Origin: Methylobacterium sp. E-065 | GTDB taxonomy: Bacteria > Pseudomonadota > Alphaproteobacteria > Rhizobiales > Beijerinckiaceae | Assembly (NCBI RefSeq): GCF_022829605.1 | Contig: NZ_JAKSYD010000303.1 | Coordinates: 1 to 64,000 of the forward strand | Length of the DNA stretch: 64,000 bases | Direction: 5' to 3' | Shown: piece after piece, positions 1 through 8,308 of the stretch | Layout of the letters: each line of letters starts with the position of its first letter | How positions within the stretch are numbered: position 1 is the stretch's first letter | The notes under the pieces: generated by a model | What the model was told of the DNA's origin: nothing | The model's database searches: none | What the model saw: the letters and a program-made list of their open reading frames with translations, nothing else | Translations under genes and position numbers: made by a program

Positions 1-383
1 TGCTCGGCGTAAGCCGGGGCGACCATCGGGTAATCGGCCGGCAGGCCGTAGCGGTCGCGGTAGGCCCGCGGGTCCAGCCCGTGGCTGGTCAGGTGGCGCT
101 TGAGCGTCTTGTAGGTCTTGCCGTCGATGAAGCTGACGATCCCGTCCGGACGAACCGACTTGCGGATCTGGGCCGCGCTCGGCCGGTCGATATCGGGCTG
201 GGCCGCCGTGCCGGTCTCCGCCGTCAGGGTGCCCGAGACGAGGCCCGCGATGGCCCCATGAACCCGGGCGATCAGCGCCGGCAGCTCCGCGGCCGGAACG
301 GGATTGTTCGACACGTAGGCGGCGACGATGTCACCGGCCAGCTCGATGAAGTTGGGGGTGGGCCCGGTGGTTTCTTCTGTCAC
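1..383 (-). CDS. mucR: MucR/Ros-type transcriptional regulator (C-terminus cut by window edge)
   Basis: About 127 codons are visible and the gene runs off the left edge. The start is taken as the GTG at 383, because the upstream ATG (about 393) is followed at once by an in-frame stop. The visible protein begins MTEETTGPTPNFIELAGDIV and ends with the Ros/MucR DNA-binding region: SVRPDGIVSFIDGKTYKTLK, then HLTSHGLDPRAYR and YGLPADYPMVAPAYAE. Members of this family control exopolysaccharide, motility and cell-cycle genes in alphaproteobacteria and bind AT-rich promoter DNA. The zinc-ligand Cys of classical Ros is not seen here. This is usual in several MucR paralogues, which are often present in many copies in Methylobacterium. 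Confidence 0.88.
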   Translation of the reverse strand, partial: MTEETTGPTPNFIELAGDIVAAYVSNNPVPAAELPALIARVHGAIAGLVSGTLTAETGTAAQPDIDRPSAAQIRKSVRPDGIVSFIDGKTYKTLKRHLTSHGLDPRAYRDRYGLPADYPMVAPAYAE

Positions 384-724
384 TTCAGCATTCCTAGTGT
401 GCCCCTCACAAGTGATTTGCTACTTCCCCCCGCTGAATGCAAGTTACAAAATCGTTTGTGGACCGGCATCCGGTGCATGATTGGCATGCCCGGCACGGCC
501 GGCAGCCGGGTATTTCCGGCAATCGTCCAAGAGATCTTAGCCGCGGCGGCCGGGCGATACCGTCGACTGCCGGACTGTTAATCCCAGGCTGCGAAACGAT
601 CCAGCAATGCACCTAGAGTTCAGGAATATCCGTGGCCGCGCGCTTCAGGTATTCGGTCGACGGGGCTGCGACGGCGCGAGACCGCCGTGGTGACGGCGCG
701 GCCGCGACGTGGCATTGCGCGACC
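384..724. other. mucR upstream region, no convincing gene
   Basis: The first 100 bases are relatively AT-rich for this genome and should hold the mucR promoter and leader on the minus strand. Small open frames on both strands look like compositional shadows: their translations are Arg/Gly/Ala-rich without family features. No repeat or RNA gene was recognised. Confidence 0.4.
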
Positions 725-931
725 ATGCTCCTGCTGGCCCTCATCCTCGCCCTCCTCGTCGTCTTGGTGATGATGATCGTCCTGCGGCGCTGGACCGGCC
801 GGCTGGCCTCGCTGGCGACGCTGCTCGCTGCGGCGATCATGGCCCTCTGGCTGGCCGAGGTCGGGTTGCTCCCGGGGTCCAAGGGGCCGCTGACCGCCGA
901 CCGACCCCTCGTGCCCGGACTCGACCGGTAA
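725..931 (+). CDS. small hypothetical membrane protein
   Basis: A 68-residue frame starts at ATG 725. It has a long hydrophobic segment, MLLLALILALLVVLVMMIVL, a short basic loop and a second segment (SLATLLAAAIMALWLAEVGL). It is predicted as a two-helix inner-membrane peptide. The frame can be extended upstream to 632, but that stretch is Arg/Ala-rich and unlikely to be translated. No family was recognised. It lies 34 bases before another small membrane ORF on the same strand, so the two may be co-transcribed. Confidence 0.45.
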   Translation: MLLLALILALLVVLVMMIVLRRWTGRLASLATLLAAAIMALWLAEVGLLPGSKGPLTADRPLVPGLDR

Positions 932-965
932 CGGTCCGGTAAGCCTGTCGCGGCCAGCATGGACC

Positions 966-1151
966 ATGCCCACGCTCTCCGCACCGCGCCTCCTGACCTT
1001 TCTCGTGTCGGCCGTTCTGATCGGTCTCGCCGTCGCCAGCCTGTACACACGGATCCCGATGGTCGGACGGACCGTGGTGGCGCACCGGCAATGGTTCTTC
1101 ATCGGCGCCTACGTCCTTCTGGCGCTCGGTGTGACGACACGCAGCCTGTGA
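966..1151 (+). CDS. small hypothetical membrane protein
   Basis: A 61-residue product with two predicted helices: LLTFLVSAVLIGLAVASLY near the N-terminus and WFFIGAYVLLALGVTTRSL at the C-terminus. A short polar loop (TRIPMVGRTVVAHRQ) separates them. No family was recognised. It follows another two-helix small ORF on the same strand and precedes a conserved-looking 84-residue gene, so the three may form a small transcription unit. The composition is plausible for a real protein, but support is only hydrophobic pattern and spacing. Confidence 0.45.
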   Translation: MPTLSAPRLLTFLVSAVLIGLAVASLYTRIPMVGRTVVAHRQWFFIGAYVLLALGVTTRSL

Positions 1152-1197
1152 GCGGCGGGCCTCGGTCACGGAGGCCGCCTGCACCGAGGAGACCGCC

Positions 1198-1452
1198 ATG
1201 GCCCTGAAAACCACCTTCGTGGTTCAGCCCTTCGAACTGCATCGCAAGCGTCTGCGCCCGGCACGCCAGGAGCCCGCGCAGAGCGAATTCGGCGCCCTCA
1301 AGAAGGCGGAGGCGCTGGCCGGACGCCTGCCCGGCGCCGTCGCCCTGAAGGTCGTCGCCGACGACGAGACCGGCGAACTCGAGAGTGTGGCGATCCTCGG
1401 CCAGTTCGGCGACGTGCCGGACGACTTCGCCGAGAGCCTGGTCGGCGGCTGA
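1198..1452 (+). CDS. hypothetical protein, 84 aa
   Basis: A purine-rich ribosome binding site (GAGGAGA) lies just before ATG 1198. The product has no signal peptide or membrane segment. It begins MALKTTFVVQPFELHRKRLR and has a mixed alpha/beta composition with a basic first half and an acidic C-terminus (VPDDFAESLVGG). No named domain was recognised. A good ribosome binding site, normal amino-acid composition and third-position G/C preference support coding. Function is unknown. Confidence 0.65.
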   Translation: MALKTTFVVQPFELHRKRLRPARQEPAQSEFGALKKAEALAGRLPGAVALKVVADDETGELESVAILGQFGDVPDDFAESLVGG

Positions 1453-1570
1453 CAGGCACCTGCTTCCGTCCATGCGACACAGGCAGCGCAGGTTTATAGG
1501 TGGACCGAAACTACGTAGAAACAACGGATAGTGATTCTTGCGAGCAGTTGTGCTCGCTGAGCCAGAACCT

Positions 1571-1804
1571 GTGACACGCTATTTCATCGACATCCATGAT
1601 GGCACCAACCTTGTCCGCGACCAGGAGGGTTTTGATGTTCCTGATCTGACCGCAGCGCGGGCGCAGGCGGTGCGGATGATGACCCGCATCGCCCAGGGCC
1701 TGTCGGATCCGCGGGAGCGGCAGGATTACGTGATCGCGGTGCGCGACGCGCAGGGCGAGGTCCGTCTGCGCCTGCGGCTCTCCTACGACATCGAGCAAGG
1801 CTGA
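1571..1804 (+). CDS. DUF6894-like small protein
   Basis: A 77-residue protein read from the GTG at 1571 (MTRYFIDIHDGTNLVRDQEG). This start gives the usual length and N-terminus of the DUF6894 group common in Methylobacterium and Rhizobiales: a Y-F-x-(I/V)-x-D-G motif, a D-x-x-G and an E-x-R-x-(R/L)-YD-like ending. A TTG-initiated extension to 1538 adds unrelated residues and is rejected. These proteins occur in many copies per genome, their function is unknown, and they are soluble and probably cytoplasmic. Confidence 0.7.
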   Translation: MTRYFIDIHDGTNLVRDQEGFDVPDLTAARAQAVRMMTRIAQGLSDPRERQDYVIAVRDAQGEVRLRLRLSYDIEQG

Positions 1805-1885
1805 CGGCGGTTGAGGGGCGAGACAGGGATAGCGCGGTCGGTCCGCCGCGTTGGTGCGCGTCGCTGGAGCGGTCGAGGAGGACGG

Positions 1886-2314
1886 ATGACACGGACAACG
1901 GGTGCGATCGGATCTTGCGCGGCGGCGCTCGCGCTGCTCTGCGCCCTGCCCCTGGCGGCGCGGGCGCAGACGGCACCGCCGCCCCCGGCGGGGTCCGCGA
2001 CGGCGACGCCGGACAACGCCGTCCTGCTGACGGTCTTCCTGCGTCATGACCAGTCGCGCCCCTTGGCCGAACTGAACGCGCAACTCGCCAAGCAGGGTTT
2101 CTACAAGGCCTTCCCGCCCCCCGGGATCGAGGTCGTCTCGTGGAATGTCGTCATGGGGATCGGGCAGATCATCACGCTGCGGCTGCCCGCCACCCGGCTC
2201 CGGGAGGTCAATCGCGTCCTCGAGGACACGGCCTGGGGCGCCTACCGCACCGAGTTCTACCCGACCTACGATTACCGGGCGGTGGGCCTCGCGGAGCACG
2301 AGAAGGCGCGCTGA
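1886..2314 (+). CDS. exported hypothetical protein, 142 aa
   Basis: ATG 1886 begins a clear Sec signal peptide (basic start, then AAALALLCALPLAARAQ with an AxA cleavage site). A short Pro-rich linker and a compact domain of about 100 residues follow. The domain contains FLRHDQSRPLAELNAQLAKQ and ends with FYPTYDYRAVGLAEHEKAR, so it is predicted to be periplasmic. No named family was recognised. The DNA before 1886 is open but Arg-rich and lacks a start consistent with the signal peptide. It is convergent with the next gene, with only 4 bases between the stops. Confidence 0.7.
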   Translation: MTRTTGAIGSCAAALALLCALPLAARAQTAPPPPAGSATATPDNAVLLTVFLRHDQSRPLAELNAQLAKQGFYKAFPPPGIEVVSWNVVMGIGQIITLRLPATRLREVNRVLEDTAWGAYRTEFYPTYDYRAVGLAEHEKAR

Positions 2315-2318
2315 CGGC

Positions 2319-2612
2319 TCAGCGCTGGCCGCTGTCGCTGTTGCGCTGCGTGCAGCGCCATCCGGCCCAGCAGGACGGCACATCGGCGGAGGGCTCGAAG
2401 GCCGGCGCGCCGGTCTCGTCCTGTTGGCATGATCCGGAATCCAGATGGACGGTCTCGTAGGCCGTCGCGCTCCTCGCGAGGATCACGCTGCGGTCCCGGG
2501 CGACGCGGGCCCGCAGGGCGGCGCAGGTCAGGCCGTGCGTGTCGATCCGCTCCTGTGCAACGGCAGCGGTCGCAAGGACGCTCAGGACGAGGGCACAGGC
2601 GAGGCGGGGCAT
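2319..2612 (-). CDS. exported small Cys-containing hypothetical protein
   Basis: A 97-residue product with an N-terminal signal peptide (MPRLACALVLSVLATAAVAQ). The mature part has four Cys (LTCAALRARV, GSCQQDE, PSCWAGWRC), which suggests disulfide bonds in the periplasm. The pattern resembles short secreted proteins seen repeatedly in Methylobacterium genomes, but I cannot name a domain. It is convergent with the upstream exported protein gene and is followed only by intergenic DNA before thrS on its other side. Confidence 0.65.
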   Translation of the reverse strand: MPRLACALVLSVLATAAVAQERIDTHGLTCAALRARVARDRSVILARSATAYETVHLDSGSCQQDETGAPAFEPSADVPSCWAGWRCTQRNSDSGQR

Positions 2613-2754
2613 GGGTCCCTCCGGATGTTTGTGGCCCGATACCGGAAGCCGGTTTCGTCAGTGTTTCCGGATGTCTTCGGCGCGCTGCCGGAACGCCGCG
2701 AATAGCGACTTCAAAGATTTATTCGAGGATAAGAACGAACGGTCCAGCGTCTCT

Positions 2755-2778
2755 CCCTCCCCCGCAGAGGGGGGAGGG
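2755..2778. repeat. short inverted repeat, family B terminal module
   Basis: CCCTCCCCC and GGGGGAGGG form a perfect 9-bp stem around GCAGA(G). Similar C/G-rich stems with a GCAGA or GCAAG loop occur near 5210, 17290, 17540 and in the full family B repeats. This looks like an isolated fragment of that family, placed 48 bases after the thrS stop codon, where it could also act in mRNA 3-prime-end formation. Confidence 0.5.
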
Positions 2779-2826
2779 AAACACCCGCGGATATGCAGGC
2801 TGCCTCTGCCCGGAAACCATCCCCCC

Positions 2827-4854
2827 TCAGGGCGCGGGCTGCACCTCATGATGCCCGTCGAGCACCGTGTCGCTGGTCGGCACCGTCTCGGCCACCGCGT
2901 CGGCCCGGCGGCGGTCCGGAGCCGTCGCCTCCGCCACGAAGGCCGCCACCGCCTCGGTCAGCGGCAGCGTGCGGGTCTGCTGGCTGCCGAGCCGCCGGAT
3001 CGAGACCGTCCGCTCCTCCGCCTCGCGCTTGCCCAGCGCCAGCAGCACCGGCACCTTGGCCAGCGAGTGCTCGCGGACCTTGTAGTTGATCTTCTCGTTG
3101 CGCAGATCCGCCTCGACCCGCAGGCCCGCGCGCTCCAGGGTGCGGATGACCTCCCGGGCGTAAGGATCGGCCTCGCCGGTGATCGTCGCCACCACCACCT
3201 GCACGGGCGCCAGCCAGAGCGGGAAATGCCCGGCGAAGTGTTCGATCAGGATGCCGGTGAAGCGCTCCATCGAGCCGCAGATCGCCCGGTGGACCATCAC
3301 GGGCGGCTTCCTTGCGCCGTCGGCGTCGATGTAGAACGCGCCGAACCGCTCGGGCAGGTTGAAGTCGACCTGCGTGGTGCCGCATTGCCAGTCGCGGCCG
3401 ATCGCGTCGCGCAGGACGTACTCGAATTTCGGCCCGTAGAACGCGCCCTCCCCCGGGTTGATCGCGGTCTTGATCCGCCCGGCCGACTGCTCCTCGATCT
3501 GCGCCAGAACCCGGGTCATCACCTCCTCGGCGTGGTCCCACAGCGCGTCGGAGCCCACGCGCTTCTCGGGCCGGGTCGAGAGCTTCACCACGATCTCGCC
3601 GAAGCCGAAATCCGCGTAGGTCGAGAGGATCAGGTCGTTGATCTTCAGGCACTCGTCGGCGAGCTGGTCCTCGGTGCAGAAGACGTGGGCGTCGTCCTGG
3701 GTGAAGCCGCGCACGCGCATCAGCCCGTGCATCGCGCCGGACGGCTCGTAGCGGTGGACCACGCCGAACTCGGCCATGCGCAGGGGCAGGTCGCGGTAGG
3801 ATTTCAGCCCGTGCTTGAAGATCTGCACGTGGCCCGGGCAGTTCATCGGCTTGAGCGCGAACCAGCGCTTGTCTTCGGCCTCCTCGCCGGCCGATTGCGC
3901 GGCGAACATGTTCTCCCGGTACCAGCCCCAGTGGCCGGAGGTCTCCCACAGGGCCTTGTCGAGGATCTGCGGGGCGTTGACCTCGGCATAATCGCCGCGC
4001 AGGCGCCGGCGCATGTAGGCGATCAGCTCCTGGAAGATCGTCCAGCCCTTGGCGTGCCAGAACACGACGCCCGGCCCCTCCTCCTGGAAGTGGAACAGGT
4101 CCATCTCCCGGCCGAGCCGGCGGTGGTCGCGGCGCTCGGCCTCCTCCAGCCGGTGGAGGTAGCCGTCGAGGTCGGCCTGCGCCGCCCAGGCGGTGCCGTA
4201 GATGCGGGTCAGCATCGGGTTGTTCGAATCACCCCGCCAATAGGCGCCCGCGACCTTCATCAGCTTGAAGGCGGTGCCGACCTTGCCCGTGGAGGTCATG
4301 TGCGGGCCTCGGCACAGGTCGAACCACTCGCCCTGCCGGTAGATCTTCAGATCCTCGCCCGGAGGGATCGCGTCGACCAGCTCGACCTTGAATGTCTCGT
4401 CCTTGCCGGCGAACAGCGCCCGCACATCCTCGCGCGTCCAGACTTCCTTGGTGAAAGGCGCGTCGCGCGCAATGATCTCGCGCATCTTCGCCTCGATCTT
4501 CGGGAAGTCCTCCGGTGTGAACGGGGTCTCGCGGTAGAAGTCGTAATAGAAGCCGTTCTCGATCACCGGGCCGATGGTCACCTGGGTGTCCGGCCAGAGT
4601 GCCTGCACCGCCTCGGCGAGCACGTGCGCGCAATCGTGCCGGATCAGCTCCAGGCTGCGCGGGTCGGTGCGGTCGAGGAACTCGATGCGGGCGTCGCGCG
4701 CGATCGGATCGTCGAGATCGGCGACCGTGCCGTCGAGCGCCATGGCGACGGTGCGCTTGGCCAGCGACTTGGCGATGCCCTCGACCACGGCGCGGCCGGT
4801 GGTGCCGGCGGCGATCTCCCGGGTGTTGCCGTCGGGGAAGGTGAGAATCGGCAT
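2827..4854 (-). CDS. thrS: threonyl-tRNA synthetase
   Basis: A 675-residue class II aminoacyl-tRNA synthetase that charges tRNA-Thr in the cytoplasm. An N-terminal TGS domain (1-62) is followed by the editing domain, with its HxxxH at His73-His77 and GFYYDF near 101. The catalytic core has zinc ligands Cys339 (MNCPGH) and His390 (QDDAHVF) and the motif 2 region (VHRYEPSGAMHGLMRVRGFT). The anticodon-binding domain occupies about 550-650. A polar tail of about 25 residues extends beyond the usual end. The length is close to E. coli ThrRS (642). It is transcribed alone, with long intergenic DNA upstream in which I see no T-box. Confidence 0.98.
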   Translation of the reverse strand: MPILTFPDGNTREIAAGTTGRAVVEGIAKSLAKRTVAMALDGTVADLDDPIARDARIEFLDRTDPRSLELIRHDCAHVLAEAVQALWPDTQVTIGPVIENGFYYDFYRETPFTPEDFPKIEAKMREIIARDAPFTKEVWTREDVRALFAGKDETFKVELVDAIPPGEDLKIYRQGEWFDLCRGPHMTSTGKVGTAFKLMKVAGAYWRGDSNNPMLTRIYGTAWAAQADLDGYLHRLEEAERRDHRRLGREMDLFHFQEEGPGVVFWHAKGWTIFQELIAYMRRRLRGDYAEVNAPQILDKALWETSGHWGWYRENMFAAQSAGEEAEDKRWFALKPMNCPGHVQIFKHGLKSYRDLPLRMAEFGVVHRYEPSGAMHGLMRVRGFTQDDAHVFCTEDQLADECLKINDLILSTYADFGFGEIVVKLSTRPEKRVGSDALWDHAEEVMTRVLAQIEEQSAGRIKTAINPGEGAFYGPKFEYVLRDAIGRDWQCGTTQVDFNLPERFGAFYIDADGARKPPVMVHRAICGSMERFTGILIEHFAGHFPLWLAPVQVVVATITGEADPYAREVIRTLERAGLRVEADLRNEKINYKVREHSLAKVPVLLALGKREAEERTVSIRRLGSQQTRTLPLTEAVAAFVAEATAPDRRRADAVAETVPTSDTVLDGHHEVQPAP

Positions 4855-5440
4855 GGATCAAGCGTCTCCGGGCTCAGTCCTGCATACGGGGCAGGTAAGC
4901 GGTTTCGAGGGAGCGGCCGTGTAGACCGATTTGTGGGGCGAGGGAACAACGGTGCGGCGCAACTGCCCGCATTCCTGACCCGGCTGGCCTGCCCCAGCCT
5001 GTCCTCACCGCATGCGCCATCGTCCCCACCCGCCTCTCGGCGCCGGGGGCCTGGCCCAACAAGCAACACGCGGGATGCCGCGGGAGCCCAGGTGTCGGCC
5101 AAGTAGGCGCGGGAGCCGGTCCCCGCGGCATTAATCGGGCTCCCCCCGGCCGGTGCCGTCCTTCTCGTCACCGTGCCTCCAACGGTGACGATGCAAGCCG
5201 ACGCGCACTCCTTTCCCTTGCGGGAAGGGGAAAGCGGCCTGCTCTCAAGGCGTTGGCGCCGGATGGAGGTGTTTGAATCCGCTAGCCCGCCCGTGGAGGC
5301 CCGTCGCTCGCTGCAACTGCGGCCCCTATTCCAGCCGGGGATCGGCACATCGACGCCCGCGGTAGAGCGAGACCCCCCGATTTCGCTGCTGAACCGCAGA
5401 ACACCTCGACGCACTCGATGGTCACGCGGAGCCGCCTGCC
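4855..5440. other. long intergenic region between thrS and rsmB with inverted repeats
   Basis: 586 bases without a convincing gene; short open frames here are Arg/Pro-rich. It holds a perfect 8-bp inverted repeat GTCACCGT / ACGGTGAC with a 7-base loop at 5167-5189. A C/G-rich stem of family B type (CTTTCCC-TTGCG-GGAAGGGGAAAG) lies at about 5211-5235. The part next to 4854 must carry the thrS promoter and leader. No tRNA or riboswitch pattern was recognised. Confidence 0.5.
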
Positions 5441-6820
5441 TCACCCCACGCGCTGCAACCGGCTCGCGAAGAACCCGTCGAGCCCGCCGCGGGCCCCAGG
5501 GACCTCGGCGAGGTGGCACGGCAGGGTGCGCAGATCACCGTTGGCATCGATCAGCTCGGCCGCCCCGCCGACCTCCTCGGGCCGGACTGGCACGCGCGTG
5601 TACCGGGTGTCGCGGGAAAGGAAGGCTGCAATCTGCGCCTCCCCCTCCTCCGGCTCCAGCGAGCAGGTGCAGTAAACAAGGAGCCCGCCCGGCCGCACCA
5701 GCCCGGCCGCGTGGTCCAAAAGCTTCCTCTGAAGCACGGCGAGCCGGATGATGTCGGCCTCCGACTTGGTCCAGGCCACGTCCGGATGGCGGCGGATCGT
5801 GCCGGTGGCCGAGCAGGGCGCGTCGAGCAGCACCGCGTCGTGGTCCTGTCCCTCCAGCGCCAGGGCGTCGGCGACGACGATCTCCACGTCGAAGTTCAGC
5901 CGGGCGACGTTCTCGCGCAGGCGCTCCAGCCGCGGCGCGGACCGGTCGATGGCCGTGACGTGCGCGCCCGTGCCGGCGAGCTGCAGGGTCTTGCCGCCGG
6001 GGGCGGCGCAGAGGTCGAGCACGCGGGCGCCGGGCTGCGGTGCGAGCAGCCGGGCCGGGATCGCGGCGGCGGCGTCCTGCACCCACCACGCCCCTTCCTG
6101 GAAGCCGGGCAGCTCCGGGATTGCCGGCCCGTTCTCCGGCAGGCGCAGGGAGCCGGTGGGAAGCCGCACGGCGCCGAGCCGCTCGGCCCACTCACCCGGG
6201 TCCCCCCGCGGTGTCAGGTCGATCGCGGCGCCGGCCAGATGCGCCCGCGCGATCGCGCCCGCGCGCTCCGGCCCGTAGGCGGCGCTCCAGCGGCGGGCGA
6301 GCCAGTCCGGCGTGTTGGTGGCGAGCGCGTCGGAGCCCTCGGCCAGGATGGTCTCGCGCTCCCGGGCGATCCGGCGCAGCACCGCGTTCACGAGGCCGCC
6401 GAGATGGGCGGTCCGGTTGTCCGCCTTGGCGAGCCGCACCGCGAGGTCGACCGCCGCATGATCGGGGACCGCGAGATCGAGGATCTGGGCCGTCGCGGTG
6501 GCGAGCAGGGCCGTGAGCTGCGGCTTGGCGTCGGGGAGCCCGCGATCCAGCCGCTGGGCGAGCGCCGCGCGGATCAGGCCGTAATGCCGGAAGGTCGCGA
6601 CCGCGATGGCGCGCGCCAGGGCGGCGTCTGCCGGCGCCAGCGCCTCGGTGCGGATCGCCAGCGCGAGGGCCTCGTCGAGCGCGGGCGGCCGCTCCTGGCC
6701 GATCAGCGCCACGACCGCCTGCTGCGCCGCGCGCCGGGCGCCGAGGCCCGCCGTATCGGAACCCGTGGCTGGCGTTGAAGTCTTTGTCCGCGTGTTGCGG
6801 TCGATGTCCCGCGATGCCAC
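5441..6820 (-). CDS. rsmB: 16S rRNA (cytosine967-C5)-methyltransferase RsmB
   Basis: The 459-residue protein has the RsmB/Sun architecture: an N-terminal NusB-like RNA-binding domain (about 30-155, with GLGARRAAQQAVVAL and GLVNAVLRRIARE) and a Rossmann methyltransferase domain. The SAM-binding loop is DLCAAPGGKT at 269-278. The two catalytic Cys lie in DAPCS (Cys336) and CTCS (Cys386), matching the motif IV/VI cysteines of RNA m5C methyltransferases. It methylates C967 of 16S rRNA. The first 25 residues are polar and may be an over-extended start; a later start is possible. It is divergent from a small gene starting at 6876. Confidence 0.95.
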   Translation of the reverse strand: MASRDIDRNTRTKTSTPATGSDTAGLGARRAAQQAVVALIGQERPPALDEALALAIRTEALAPADAALARAIAVATFRHYGLIRAALAQRLDRGLPDAKPQLTALLATATAQILDLAVPDHAAVDLAVRLAKADNRTAHLGGLVNAVLRRIARERETILAEGSDALATNTPDWLARRWSAAYGPERAGAIARAHLAGAAIDLTPRGDPGEWAERLGAVRLPTGSLRLPENGPAIPELPGFQEGAWWVQDAAAAIPARLLAPQPGARVLDLCAAPGGKTLQLAGTGAHVTAIDRSAPRLERLRENVARLNFDVEIVVADALALEGQDHDAVLLDAPCSATGTIRRHPDVAWTKSEADIIRLAVLQRKLLDHAAGLVRPGGLLVYCTCSLEPEEGEAQIAAFLSRDTRYTRVPVRPEEVGGAAELIDANGDLRTLPCHLAEVPGARGGLDGFFASRLQRVG

Positions 6821-6875
6821 TTCTGCTCCAGAGCCGAATTCTCTCGTTCCACGCCCTCACACCCGAGCGAGCGCG

Positions 6876-7112
6876 ATGCAAGACCTGAACTGGCAAGACC
6901 CCAACGGGCAAGACCCGAACACCACCGCGGCCGCGCCCCGAGCGCTGAGCCCCGCGGCGGAGCGCGCCCTCGCGGAGGCCGCCGAGCGCCGCGCCGCGAT
7001 CGACGCCCGCGCGGCCGAGATCAGCGCCAAGCCCGAGCGGCAGGGCCGCGGGGGGCTGGAGCCGGTGCGCTACGACGATTGGGAGGTGAAGGGCCTCGCG
7101 GTCGACTTCTGA
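6876..7112 (+). CDS. DUF1674 / succinate dehydrogenase assembly factor 4-like protein
   Basis: Starting at ATG 6876 gives 78 residues. A low-complexity Ala/Arg/Glu-rich N-terminus leads to the diagnostic C-terminus GGLEPVRYDDWEVKGLAVDF. This matches the conserved G-x-E-P-x-R-Y-x-D-W-E-x-K-G-x-x-x-D-F ending of the SDHAF4/DUF1674 family, whose eukaryotic members help assemble flavinylated succinate dehydrogenase subunit A. The longer upstream frame overlaps rsmB on the opposite strand and is not believable. The start lies 55 bases from the divergent rsmB start. Confidence 0.88.
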   Translation: MQDLNWQDPNGQDPNTTAAAPRALSPAAERALAEAAERRAAIDARAAEISAKPERQGRGGLEPVRYDDWEVKGLAVDF

Positions 7113-7172
7113 CGCCGGAACGCGGCGGCCCGAGGGCCGTTGCCCCTGCCTGATCGACAGGGAGCGAACGCG

Positions 7173-7481
7173 ATGGCGACGAAGGTATCGGCACGGGGTG
7201 CGGCCGAGGGGCCGCACGGCGAGATCACCCTGGCCCGGGGCGAGCGGCTCGGGATGCGGATGTGGCGCGCCGAGGAGCCGAACGCCGACAAGCCGATGAC
7301 CACCTCCCCGCACGAGACCGTGGGCTACGTGATCAGCGGCAAGGCGGAACTGGTGGTGGGCGGCGAGACCATCGCGCTCGCGGCCGGGGATTCCTACTGT
7401 GTGCCGGCCGGGGCCGAGCACACCTACCGGATCCTGGAGACCTTCACGGCCGTCGAGGCGACCGCGCCGCCGGCTGGGTAA
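7173..7481 (+). CDS. cupin-domain protein
   Basis: ATG 7173 follows a GGGAG ribosome binding site and gives a 102-residue single-domain cupin. The cupin motifs are visible: SPHETVGYVISGKAELVVGG (motif 1 region) and LAAGDSYCVPAGAEHTYRI (motif 2, with the metal-binding His). Motif 1 has fewer His than metal-dependent cupins, so metal binding is uncertain. Such small cupins are usually sugar- or metal-binding accessory proteins; substrate unknown. A family A palindromic repeat begins immediately after its stop codon. Confidence 0.85.
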   Translation: MATKVSARGAAEGPHGEITLARGERLGMRMWRAEEPNADKPMTTSPHETVGYVISGKAELVVGGETIALAAGDSYCVPAGAEHTYRILETFTAVEATAPPAG

Positions 7482-7485
7482 TATC

Positions 7486-7604
7486 GGGTTCCCAAAGGAC
7501 GAGCCCTTTGGCGGGTTCTCAGGGCGGTGCCCTGAGAGCTTGGCCCTGAGGTCTTCACCAGGGCTCTGCCCTGGACCCGCGAAAGGGCGAGCCCTTTCGA
7601 AACC
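7486..7604. repeat. dispersed palindromic repeat, family A copy 1
   Basis: It starts with GGGTTCCCAAAGGACGAGCC and ends with AAAGGGCGAGCCCTTTCGAA on the plus strand. Internal modules are nested palindromes (CTCAGGGC-GGT-GCCCTGAG; CCAGGGCTCTGCCCTGG; AAAGGGCGAGCCCTTT). The same modules recur at 34282, 47391, 49392 and 59230. It fills the space between the convergent cupin and L,D-transpeptidase genes. No coding frame or transposase is present. Confidence 0.85.
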
Positions 7605-7616
7605 GCGACTCGATCG

Positions 7617-8126
7617 TCAGTGCGTCATGTAGACCGGCGTGCCGACATCGACCCGGGCGTAGAGATCGACCACGTCCTGGTTGTACATCCGGATGCAGCC
7701 ATAGGATGCGTAGGTGCCCACCGAGTTCGGCCGGTTGGTACCGTGGATCGCGTACTGGCCGCCCTGCAGGGTCATCGCGGCCGCGCCCATCGGGTTGTGC
7801 GGCGAGCCGCCCGCGATCAGGTTCGGAAGGCGCGGGTTGTCGCGCTTGACCTCGGCCGGGGGTGACCAGGCCGGCGCCACGTACTTGCCGTCGATGGCGG
7901 CGGTGCCGAACCATTGCTTGCCGGGCTTGCCCACCGCCACCGGATAGCGGAGCGCCGTCCCGTCCCCGTTGACCAAGTACAGCTTGCGCTGGGTCACGCT
8001 GATCACGATCGAACCCGGCGCGACCCCGTTCTGGAACGGCACGACCTCGCGGGCCTGCGCGCCGCCGAAACATCCGGCCAGCAAAGCGCCGGTCAGACCC
8101 AATAAAGCCGCCACTCGACCCGACAT
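7617..8126 (-). CDS. L,D-transpeptidase (YkuD/ErfK family), lipoprotein
   Basis: From ATG 8126 the product is 169 residues. It begins with a signal peptide and lipobox (MSGRVAALLGLTGALLAGC), so it is predicted to be a lipid-anchored periplasmic protein. The YkuD catalytic region is clear: YAIHGTNRPNSVGTYASYGC followed by IRMYNQDV, with catalytic Cys in S-x-G-C-I-R and the upstream His in IHGT. Such enzymes make 3-3 peptidoglycan cross-links or attach proteins to peptidoglycan. A GTG at 8147 would add seven residues before the signal peptide and is less likely. Confidence 0.93.
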   Translation of the reverse strand: MSGRVAALLGLTGALLAGCFGGAQAREVVPFQNGVAPGSIVISVTQRKLYLVNGDGTALRYPVAVGKPGKQWFGTAAIDGKYVAPAWSPPAEVKRDNPRLPNLIAGGSPHNPMGAAAMTLQGGQYAIHGTNRPNSVGTYASYGCIRMYNQDVVDLYARVDVGTPVYMTH

Positions 8127-8308
8127 AACCCGTTCCTCGACCAGCAAGAGCGTCTGCGGCCGAGTAATCCACGGCCGAGCTTGCCGTTCCAGTGAGAGCT
8201 ATGGTTGATACGTGGATGGCGCCTAAAACCACTGATTACGGTAAAGCAGCAACGTAAATTTGTGCGCCGAGATCTTACGCACGACTTCGGACCCTGCTCC
8301 GCGATCGC

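Noticed and set aside
2539..5106. Very long plus-strand open frame (855 codons) over thrS
   Set aside because: It is antisense to a certain thrS gene. The translation is Arg/Leu/Gly/His-rich with no domain; such frames arise from the GC-rich third positions of the real gene.
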